Translations under genes and position numbers: made by a program | DNA from: Owenia fusiformis | Lineage: Eukaryota > Annelida > Polychaeta > Sabellida > Oweniidae | Direction of reading: 5' to 3' | Length of the DNA stretch: 64,000 nt | Assembly: GCA_903813345.2 (NCBI GenBank) | Contig: CAIIXF020000005.1 | Span: 34,353,375 to 34,417,374, forward strand | Notes under the pieces: model-generated | Seen by the model: the letters and a program-made list of their open reading frames with translations, nothing else | Databases searched by the model: none | What the model was told of the DNA's origin: nothing | Part shown: positions 25,401 to 37,400 of the stretch, one piece after another | How positions within the stretch are numbered: position 1 is the stretch's first letter | Layout: every line of letters starts with the position of its first letter

Positions 25401-28400
25401 ATGGAACAGGTGGTTGCCTGCCTTCTTGAAGACAAGGGCCAGCTTTTGGTAGTAGTTAGCCATTAGAGAGGGCTTAGGAGGCTTCTTGGACAGCAGGATG
25501 AAGCCATTCACATCTTCAATGGCTTTGTAGGCTTCCTGAAAATGTGAATGACGAATAATGATCAACTTTTATCCATTTGAAGGTTAATAGGAGAATTGGT
25601 CAATAAGATGGTATATTTGTACAAAATACCAAATTTTGCATCAACATTATACTTTACTACTGCAATAGATAACAGGCTGTTGTCCCATATTATACCTTTT
25701 AGACCCAATATGGGGACAAAATTGTATTGGAAAGAAAATACTTGAAGCAATGGCAAGCAATCTCCATACAAACATTCAATCATAATACATACTCTTTTCA
25801 TCAAGCATATTGTCCTAAGCATATTTTAACCTGTATGCTACATGTACAAGTACTTCTTTTCAGAAACTTGCGTATAGATTTTGATAATCAACGATTTTCA
25901 TCTATCCAACTTTTCTCATCACACAAGAAGTACAATTTAACATGAGTTTCCCCTCTACCACAATGCCATCTATAAGAGAATCTGAGTGGAAGGGTATAAG
26001 ACCAGGACTTGAACTTATGCCTACCTGCCAAAGCTCCATCTGTATTGCACTCTCCAGCTGTACAAGACGGGTCTCCAGGTGCATGGCCTGACTCTCAGGG
26101 TTGTTCAGGTTAATAGCTCTCTGCTGGTGCTGATGCTTGTGGATGTGACCCAAGTGAGTCCTCAACTGCAAACAGATTCAAATATGTGTGTCAGTTCAGT
26201 GTGCATACAAGCTTGTACAAGGGTCTGAATTCAAATATTTGTGTCAGTTCAGTGTGCATACAAGCTTGTACAAGAGTCTGAATTCAAATATGTGTGTCAG
26301 TTCAGTGTGCATACAAGCTTTTATCCAATGCCAAGTAGAGTTTCAGGGAGATAAGTTGGTAAGATATATCCCGTATCCTGATTTTGAGGTTTCAATATCC
26401 TGAACCTCCATATCTCCCGCCAAATCTCCCGCTCCAGTGCATATCTTCCCGCTTCGAAAAAATAAAAAAATGTGAAAAAATTTAAGAAAAAGAAAAAATG
26501 TGAAAAAATTGAAAAAAATAAAAAAAATGAAAGAAGAAAAAAATAGAAAAAACAGAAAAAATAAAAAAAAATAAGAAAAATGTGAAAAAATTGAAAAAAA
26601 TTGAAAAAATGAAAAGAATTGAAAGAAAATTTGAAAACTCTACTTGGTATAGGATAAAGCAGTTATGTACGGTCGGTTTGGATATTGGGTTCATCCCTCG
26701 TGAGACATGCACATCTACCTTCGGTCCCTACGGTCCCTCAGGTAGATATGCATATCTCCCTCTGGATAAACCCCATATCCAAAACCTCCCAGTACATAAC
26801 CCTTATGTACAAGGGTCTGAATTCAAATATGTGTGTCAGTTCAGTGTGCAGACAAGCTTGTACAAGAGTCTGAATTCAAATATGTGTGTCAGTTCAGTGT
26901 ACATACAAGCTTGTACAAGAGTCTGAATTCAAATATGTGTGTCAATTCAGTGTGCATACAAGCTTGTACAAGGGTCTGAATTCAAATATGTGTGTCAGTT
27001 CAGTGTGCATACAAGCTTGTACAAGGGTCTAAATTCAAATATGTGTGTCAGTTCAGTGTGCATACAAGCTTGTACAAGAGTCTGAATTCAAATATGTGTG
27101 TCAATTCAGTGTGCATACAAGCTTGTACAAGGGTCTGAATTTAAATATGTGTGTCAGTTCAGTGTGCATACAAGCTTGTACAAGGGTCTAAATTCAAATA
27201 TGTGTGTCAGTTCAGTGTGCATACAAGCTTGTACAAGAGTCTGAATTCAAATATGTGTGTCAATTCAGTGTGCATACAAGCTTGTACAAGGGTCTGAATT
27301 CAAATATGTGTGTCAGTTCAGTGTGCATACAAGCTTGTACAAGGGTCTAAATTCAAATATGTGTGTCAGTTCAGTGTGCATACAAGCTTGTACAAGAGTC
27401 TGAATTCAAATATGTGTGTCAATTCAGTGTGCATACAAGCTTGTACAAGGGTCTGAATTTAAATATGTGTGTCAGTTCAGTGTGCATACAAGCTTGTACA
27501 AGGGTCTAAATTCAAATATGTGTGTCAGTTCAGTGTGCATACAAGCTTTTACAAGAGTCTGAATTCAAATATGTGTGTCAGTTCAGTGTGCATACAAGCT
27601 TGTACAAGAGTCTGAATTCAAATATGTGTGTCAGTTCAGTGTGCATACAAGCTTGTACAAGAGTCTGAATTCAAATATGTGTGTCAATTCAGTGTGCATA
27701 CAAGCATGTAAAAGAGTCTGAATTCAAACAACACGTTTATCTGAAATGAAGCACTACAATTTGCAAAACACATACATATAGTGTCAATTATATAGTATGA
27801 ATTATTAACTTTACATGAAGATGAAGTTTGTTACAATTTGCAGGGATCCCTAGAATTTCTGACAACAGGTAAAATGAATGAAAACAGGCAAAACCCAAAT
27901 TCTAAAATGTAAACTATTGGAAAAATTCCTAAAAACTGGGAATTTGGGTAAAATAACTGGAGGAAATTGCCTGTTGGCTGCTATTAATAAAATATAATAT
28001 AAAACCATTAGAACACATAAGAATACTATTAGAACAGATGAAACCCTTAACCACTTACATTATCACACAACTTTCTGAACTCTGTCTTCCTGGAGTAGTT
28101 CAAACAGAACTTGAATGCTGAAATAGAGGGTTCAAAATATTATATTATATTCAAAATATTAAACATAATATATGAAGTACTTTAAAACGTGGCGAATATA
28201 GAATCAGATATATAAGAAGAATGATATTTTACAATCTCAAAATAGTGCGTAGAGTTTAGATCCCACAAAAGTACATACAATGTCCACCTTCACAAATATC
28301 ATGTCGCATGAAAACTGCAAGTAAAGTTTATCTACCTTGCTGGGCAATATCCTGGTACAGCTTCTCCACACTGGAGTTGTTACGTAGCAGATCAAGACAT

Positions 28401-31400
28401 TGTCGATAGGATTCCCAGAGGAACTTCACCCATGGGGTAAGGATAGCTCTATCAGTTCGGTCCTGTGTATCCTCACCACTAACTGCACTAAGTAACAAGC
28501 TGTAATTAAAAAACGTAAAATTTCTGAATTCTTACTAAACTAAACATGATATCAACCGATATAATGTATTTTTTATTATTTTGATGCCATTTAATTAGCT
28601 TATTGACCATTATTCGTTTTCCAGAATAAACCTTTAATTTGGTGGATTTCTGTATTATTGACATTAAACAATGACATTGTCACAATGTACTTCTTTTCAG
28701 AAACTTGCGTATAGATTTTGATAATCAATGATTTTCATCTATCCAACTTTTCTCATCGCTAAAGAAGTACACATTAAGTCAGCAAATATTTTGTAACTTA
28801 CACATAATCATTTCACCAGTGATAAAATGAGAAAAACTCTACCCTCTTGGAAACTTTGAGAATGTAAAGAAACATTATAACAATTGTACCACTATATTTT
28901 TAACATTACAGAATTGTAAACTTTCGAATGGTGTATATTTTAAAATTTTGGCAATATACCTTTCTGGAGACTGCAGAGCATTGTCCAGATCATCTATGTC
29001 AACAACAGCTTGGTGGGATTCTGCTTTAGCCTCCTCTGTCTTCTTCTCAGCCAGGGCCAGGTATTTACGAACAACATCTTCAAGAGACTTGATGTTCACC
29101 TGAAACAGACAGGTAACAGAAGAGTTATTAAAGAGAATGTAATGAGGGAGTGTTTTAAGTAAATGCCATTTCATTCTGGTTATTTTTGCAAGCGGTCATT
29201 TTCAGTTTTTCCCAGATTTTCTATTACATAAAATATTTGAAATTTATATATTTATGAATGACTAGTGTTCAATTTGTTCTGAATACATGAGACTGCAATT
29301 TTGAGATGAATAAAACTTGAATGAAAATATTTAAATTTAACAGATTCATCCATTTTACCTGCTGACAAATATTCTTGTATTGGTAAAGACCTTCTTTTGC
29401 AATATGACTTTTCTTCAACTCAACACAGAGGCGGAGATATTCCTCCATAATACCCTCGTGAATCCCTTTCTGCCATGTTCGATGTTTCTTACTCTTGATG
29501 ACATCATAAAGGACATCCAAAGCACGGCTAGATTTACCAACATCAATAAACTCTGAAAAATCAAGTAAGATGAAAATTAAGTTGAAATAGTTCAGACATC
29601 AAAATCTATCAATATATGTGATTTTCAACGAGAATATGATGAAGGGTGAATTAAACAGATTCGAGGAAGATTGACTTTTGACCCATTCATCTACTCATAT
29701 TATCATCAACTTAACATTTTTGATTCAAGAGTATAAGGCTTGGGCCTGTATATTCCTCCCTTCCAGATATATACATGTAATTTCAACAAACTGTTTTGGT
29801 ATTTTATATCCCAAATACTAAACCAAGCTAACAGAAAATTTCGATGCAACAAAATAAAACCTAGAGCTGTAGAGTGAGTGCAAATTGTGCTTCCTACTCC
29901 TTGACACTTCGGCATCAATCAATATTCATCAATCGTCAAAAAATCCTGGTCTCATTAGGCAGTGTTTGCTCTATTTTTGTAGATTTTTGGTTGTGACCTC
30001 TTGTAGTTCTGTGACAGAATTGAGAATAGTCAATGCTTGCAAACTTGAATCAGGTCTTCTCTTTTCCTCCTGTAGGCTGTTGAGAAGAGGCTCAGTTGTT
30101 TCAATTAGTCATTGTATGATAGGTATGATATACCAGTAATCAGTTTGGTAACTCCCTTTTTATTCTCAATTTTGTTAATGTCCATCTAATATCTAATCCA
30201 GACAACTATACAATAATTCAAGATGGGTCAAAAACAAATGTTTTGTAGAGGCTAGAGGGAAGGGAATAGAATTTCAACCCCTTATCTATGGTGATTCTCT
30301 GGTTTTTCTGGTAGTTGAACATCTAGTTAATTTTGCCTCAATTGGTAGTGCATGCAAAATAACATCACTGACTAAATCAAACGAAAGGCGGTTACAAATC
30401 ATCATTGGCAAAATATATTTTGGTGAAAACTAACTTATTATAGCTTTTTTCTGTCAGATAATACCAGTGACCATTGCATTGATTATCTAGGAAGCCTCTG
30501 AGGTGAAACAACAAAACATCATACAATTCAGCTTACAATATATGTCACAAGATTCTGAGCAGAAACTGTTCAAATCTTTGATTTACATGTAGGTGAGATG
30601 CATCGAACTTCGATGTATGGTTTTTCTTCGTCATGGGGCTATTTAGTTCAACAAGTTAAACCTAATACCACGGCTTTCATTTATAATCTGAGTGTTCTTG
30701 TTGCCGTGGTTGGGTTTAACTTCCGTGCTATGCTTTCATTGGTTGCAAATTCTCACTATCAGTTATTAATAAAACGCGCATGGAATTCTATGCGCTGCCA
30801 TAGGCCATCATTAAATTTTTTTGCATCAAGGGCCGCATAGGCACGGATGTTAAACCTAGGGCGGGCCACAAGAAATGTCAGATAAGAAATAAGGCCCAGA
30901 CTAGGTTTAACTTGTTGAACTAGGGGCTATTTTGACCATGGGGCTATTTCAACCATGGGACTATTTCGACCATGGGGACATTTCGACATTGGCTTATATC
31001 GAAATAACCCCATGGTCGAAGGAGCCACATGACGAAGAAACTCAACACGTCGAAGTTCAACGCATCTCCCCTATTGCACCTGAATATCTGTCAGAAACAG
31101 GATCACCCTTCAGTGATGAAACACCGAATTTAGAGTGAAAATAGCAGACAGCAACCACCTACAATTGGGGACAAAAATAAATGAGATGATGCGCGCGCAG
31201 ATTGACAGAAGGAAAAAATTCTCTCTCTCTATTTTAAAGTCAAATATAGACTAATTCAGGAAAAAATAAGAAGAAACAAGCAAGAGATACTAATCATAAG
31301 TGTACCTAGTCGACGTTGGAAAGAAAGGAGTGGAAAAGTCGAGCCCAAAATACAGAAATTGGACGATACAGACAAGAAACGTGAAATTCAGATCGACGCC

Positions 31401-34400
31401 ATCTTGGTCCTGGCTGTGCGGGAATTTGAAATCAGGAAAACAACAACAATTTCTAACTGGTTTGAATAGCAGGATAAGTGGTAAGACAAAACTTCCAAAG
31501 CAATCCTGGCATTCTAGCCTTCCCTCCCCCAGGTCCAGAACCAAAGCCCTTTTACAAAATTTTTATAGCTTGATTCAAACCTCCTCAACAGTAGGTGGCT
31601 AAATACAGGATGCTCAAGCTCAGTTCTGTTGGGCCAGTATATGTAACAAATTGTTGATGCATGTATACCAAACCTGGTTTGCTGAATCGGAAAATCTATT
31701 TTGTCTAACATTTCTGAACATTCTGAATATCTCGGGTAACTATTATCTCCAATACGCGACGTGTGCACTAATCTATAAGCAATTTTTGTTGTCGTTTTTT
31801 CTACCATCTATCATCTATAGCACTGCACAAATCTTCACAAAACTTCTGAACAACCAGGGGTTCTTTGAACAACCATATAAATATAAAAAAGCAGTGTAAC
31901 CCAATCACAGATTGTACATAAATGTATATATTAAAACATAAAACAAAATAAAAAATATTGATTTGTAACTTTTTCTAATCAATGGATAGTCTAGTACATA
32001 AAGGTATGTTACATTAACCGGTTAACTAACATGTACTAACCAAAGCTTGAAAAACTTAGCTTACAGGAAACAACTAGGAAATATAGACAAGCATTGATTT
32101 AATAACACAGTGCTAGTGCTCTAGAATATAAGACAATAATCCTTAAGCTTGAAAAAACCTAGCTTGCAGGAACCAAGAGTCCAACCATCTAGCTCGCAGG
32201 AAGTGGATAGCAGAACAAAGAATCTACTTTATTAAATGGACCCACAGGATTCAATTTATGCATACATGATATGACTATGTAAATATGTAAATAATTGTTA
32301 GCTTATTTGTAAATAAATGTTACATATATAAAGTCTATTTCTACATATAGATATATTTCTACCTATCTAGTCAGCCTAAGGTCATTCTAAAGTTAGAATA
32401 ATCTTCTAAGGGCATAGCATGCCTATAACAAGAGCTAGATCTAAAAACTCTACGGAACTCACACCTACCAAAAATAATAAAAAGGTAAGGGTTAGATCCT
32501 GTAATTTAGGCAAACAGGACAAAGGTAACTTACTAGGTAAGGTATCGGTAAATAACACCTCCAAAGGTAAACAAAAGGTCTCAGAGATAATTCAGGAGGA
32601 AAACCAACTTAGCAAAGACACCTGTCCATGCGGACAGACCCTTCTTAAATCAGGCTGGATTGCCTGTGATATATGCAATAGATGGTGGCACAGTGGATGT
32701 GTCTCTCTCACTGAAAAAATCTGTAAACAATTCAGCAAGGAAAAATTGACATATAAGTGTCCATTGTGTATAATAGAACAATTAAAAATCAACAACCCAG
32801 AACATAGTCAAGACTCAGATGAAGTCTTTGTAGCAGATAACTACTCAGGGCTGGAAAGCAAAAACAAAGGTGACGATTCTCATAGGATAGAAAGTACTAA
32901 TAATACTAACACAAATAATGTAAATCCTACCCTGGAGGAAGTTAACCCCAATAAACTGGTTGTAATCATAGATAAGATAGATAAGCCTGAAATATACAGA
33001 GATAGTAGCAAAATCATTGAAGAATTAAAAAAATATTTGCCAAATATTAATGCCACACACTTTTATCTACTTAACAGGGGTGGAATAGCAATACACTGCA
33101 GAGACGAAGAAGATAAACAGGAGCTACTGAACTACAGCTGGCCGAAAGAAGCTTTCAACCACTCAGGTAATAAAATACAGGTTCATGAATCTGTTCAAAA
33201 CACGAAAATAGCCAGGTGTATCTTGCGAGGTGTTCACCAAAAGTTAACTGATGACTTCATTCAAAGCACTATAGAGGATAAAATAGAAAGGAAAGTTACA
33301 ATTAGACGCCTCAGATATAGAGACACTGGCAAATATCTCCCTATAGTACATGTCATGTGCAAAAGTCAGGAAGACTTAAGTAAGATATATCAAAGCAAAA
33401 TCTCAGTAGGAAATAAAACATGGAAACCAGAACCTTACATCAAGGCAAAGTATAGGGTAATCAGGTGTTTTAAATGTCAAGAGTACGGGCACGTAGCCAA
33501 TATATGCCAAAATAACGTGCGCTGTGAAAGATGCAGCCAAAAGCACAATAGCTACCAATGCTCAGAAGCAATGAAATGTGCGAACTGTGGGAGCAACCAT
33601 AAAGCAAGTGATGTAAAATGCCCCAGATTTATAGATACAAAGAACACTATTAGTAAAAGAACATAATCAAAATGTACCAAATAAAGTCTATGCACACAAC
33701 ATTGTATATATGTTTCTTATTGCAATTTGTATATTATATAAACTTATGTATGTTTAAAAAAGATAACTATAGCAAAATGAGAGTAGCCCAGGTAAATGTG
33801 AGATCAGTTAACACATCCATAGAATATTTGGAAAAAATAATAGACCAGAAGGTAAGTGTTTTCTGTCTCACTGAGATCTGGGACCCAGAATTCCAGAATA
33901 TGAAAGTACTCAATAACTGGAACTGGAATATTACAAAACGAGGTAACAGACGAGGAGGTGGAGCGGCAATAGTAACCTCAAATCAGGTAAAGGTTATCGA
34001 AAGAAAAGACCTGAATCACAATGATATAGAAGCAGTATGGAGTGAAATATATCATGAAAGCTCCCATTTTATCCTTGCCTCAATTTACATCCCTCCAGAG
34101 GATAAAGAGTCCCTGGCAAAATTCATTGAACACTTCAATCAAAAAATCAAACATGTAAAAATGCCCATCGTGCTAACAGGGGATCTAAATGCTAAACATC
34201 CATTATGGAGCTGTAATAAGACCAATGAGGCAGGGGTAGCTATAGCCAACATGATCATGACTAATGACTTAAGTATCATGAACAATGAAACCCCTACCAG
34301 AGGACAAACCATTATAGACCTCACAATAGTTACAAGTCACATGAAGAATGAAATAAGTAAATGGATGGTAAGGGATGACATATACCTGAACACGGACCAC

Positions 34401-37400
34401 AATCTGATATTATTTGATATTGGAAGAGAGCAAGAGGAACTTATAGAAGAAAGGTATGACTACAGAAAATCTAACTGGATAGAATATCAAAATGCATGTA
34501 ATAATATTTTCTCTAATTGGATTTCAGAATTCTCTGATAGGACCACAACTGAGGAAGATTACAAATCTTTCCGACAGGCCATTTTTCAAGCGGCGGATAC
34601 GACCCTTACAAAGAAGAAAGTAAGTAAGTATTCTAAATCTTGGTGGAATGAACAACTCTCATACCAAATAAAAATTGTCAGAAAAGCCCGCAGAAAGTTC
34701 AAACTCAGACGAGACCCCACCAATGAAAATGTCTATATAAAAGAAAGAAAGAAATTCAAAGAAATGGCTGATACAGCAAGACAAACATATTGGAATGATC
34801 TTTTTCAAACCCTGGACTCGAAAAACAGTAATGATATGTGGAAAGTTGTGAAAAAACATTCCACATTAAATCAAGATAAAAAAATAGTCCAGCCAATTAA
34901 AAGAGAAGATGACACCATAGCATTCTCAGATGAAGAGATTGCTACAGAAATGCTAAAGCATTATGGCAAAGAATGCCTAGACGTACAGAACACATACAAT
35001 ACATGGTATAATCATGTTCAATCATATGTATCAGAATTCCTCCATAATGAAAAGGAGAGAATATGTGATAATACTTACAATGGTAATTCAGACCTGGGTG
35101 CTGAAGATATCACAAAGCACGAAGTATATAAAGCCATAAAGGAAGCTAAGAGCCAATCAGCTCCCAGCCCCAGGGAAAAAATCCAGTATATTCTTATACA
35201 AAAGGGAGGAAATATCTTAATAGACGCTCTGCTACTCATGTACCAAAAGAGCTGGAAGTTAGTTGAGATTCCCCTTGAATATACAATTGACCCAAAACAT
35301 ATGATCCCAAAACCAAGCAAACCAACATATAACAAATCAACATCATATAGACCTATAACATTAGAATCAATCCTAGGTAAGCTCTATGAGAAAATTATAT
35401 CATATAGATACTCATGGATTGCATTGAAACTTAACCTAACATCTCCATTTCAGGAAGCCTACCTAGAGCAACACAACTGCCAACAAATATTGCTGAGGCT
35501 AACACAAGAGGTGCAACAAGGTTGGAACGACAAACTACACACAGTAGCAGTAACAATAGACTACGAGTCGTGTTTCGAACGAATCTGGCGAGAAGGGCTA
35601 CTCTACAAATTAATCAAGAAAGGACTTAGAAGCAGAACCCTGTGTTATATCGCGGAATACCTACTTAAGAGACAATACTCAATAACTGTAAATAACTACA
35701 CAACACCTCTGAGGAGGTCTTCTATTGGTATACCTCAGGGGGCCGTAATTAGCCCGCAGCTCTGCAACACCTACACAGCAGATGCTCTTGTTAACATTAA
35801 AGCCAGCTATGGTGAATATGCTGATGACATTATCATCTGGTCAAGTGACAAAGATCTAGACAAAGCTATTAAATCAATACAAGATGATCTAACAACCATT
35901 CAAACATGGTGCGCAAAATGGAACATGAGTTTTGCGCCAAGTAAAACTAAAGCAATTGTCTTCTCACCACCTAAACTTCAAACAGTGAAACCCAACTCTA
36001 TACAGCTAGATAAGGGTCATGTTGACATAGTCAAATCAACCAAAGTCCTTGGTGTAATTCTAGATGAGAATTTAGAATACAACCTACACGTAGAAGACAG
36101 AACTAAAAAGGGCTTCTCAGCACTGAAAAGAATTTCCGACTTTACAAGTGCAAACGCTGGATGCACACAGTCAGCTTTTGTGTACCTATATAAAAATCTA
36201 GTTTTACCAAACATAGATTATGGCTGTGTCTTACTAGCCTGTACACATAGAGAAGCTACACTACAATTTCAGAAAGTCCAAAGGCTGGCTTTACTGAAAG
36301 CATCAGGGTGCATGTACACAACAAGCTCTGATGCACTGGATGTCATAACAAACTGCCAACCTATTGACATACACTTAAGAAAGCGTCAATGCCAAGAATT
36401 TACCAGAGTTCTATGTAAAAATGAAAATGATCCTTTAACAAAAACTCTGAACTCATGGAAAGAGAAATCCCAAGCAACAATTGAAAAAAAACCCACAACC
36501 TTCAACATTTTAAACTCCAGACTCAGGGAATTTAACCCATCTAGAGACACATGTTATGAAAAGGAATTCAAAACAGATTTAGAATTTCCACCATATCAAC
36601 TTAATATCAAGGAAGGTAGTGACACAACAGGGGTGAGTAAAACAGAACAATGTAAAATAATTGAAGAAAAGATAAAAACATTGAACAATAAATCTGTGAT
36701 TGTCTTCACTGACGGTTCAACTTTGACTAATCCAGGACCAACAGGGTCTAGCGCGATCATTTTTCTAGCCGGAACAAAGTCTGATCCTGTTTGCTTGAAA
36801 AAAGCAGTCAGTGCGAAAAGCAATAACTTTAGTGGGGAGGTTCATGCTTTACACCTTGCACTTGATTTCCTGCACACTTTACCTATTAACAATTCTGAAA
36901 TTCACATCTTTGGCGATTGCCAACCTGCACTTTTAAGTACTTTCAGAAGTAGCAAACCCAGGTCTGAAATTCAATGCATAGAAAATTCTAGGTATTTGGT
37001 CCACTGCCTGAGTGCAAGCTGTAATGTATTAACCTACTACTGGGTGCCAAGTCATCTCGGAATCCAAGGCAATGAATTAGCCGACACATATGCCAAGGAA
37101 GCAGCGGCGGAAGCAGCGACCCTGCCAATAACCTCTATGAAACAAAGCAAAGAGGAGGTCTACAGAACCATTAAAAAGACTGCCTTGAAAAAATGGCAGA
37201 ATCTTTATGACAATTCTACAAAAGTTAAATTCATCCAAGAGATTATAGAGACTGTAGATGTACAAAATAATCTCTGTGAGAGCAATAGAACAGAATTCTG
37301 CAAAATAAACCAACTCATAACAGGTCACTCAAAGCTGAATCACCATCTAGCAAAAGTTCAAACTGACATTTCCAATCTATGTGAGCACTGTAATCGGGCA

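Noticed and set aside
26482-26926. Phe-rich and Lys-rich open frames around 26.5-26.9 kb
   Set aside because: They are translations of an A/G-rich simple tract and of the 53-bp satellite.
26169-27735. Possible CRISPR array because of regular 53-bp spacing
   Set aside because: Units are contiguous with no unique spacers, and the genome is eukaryotic; it is an ordinary satellite.
8867-28771. The repeated CAGAAACTTGCGTATAGAT segments as a simple dispersed transposon
   Set aside because: Each copy has C and D boxes and most have matching terminal stems with different sequences, one per eIF3A intron, always in host orientation; this fits snoRNAs better. No copy was noticed outside eIF3A.
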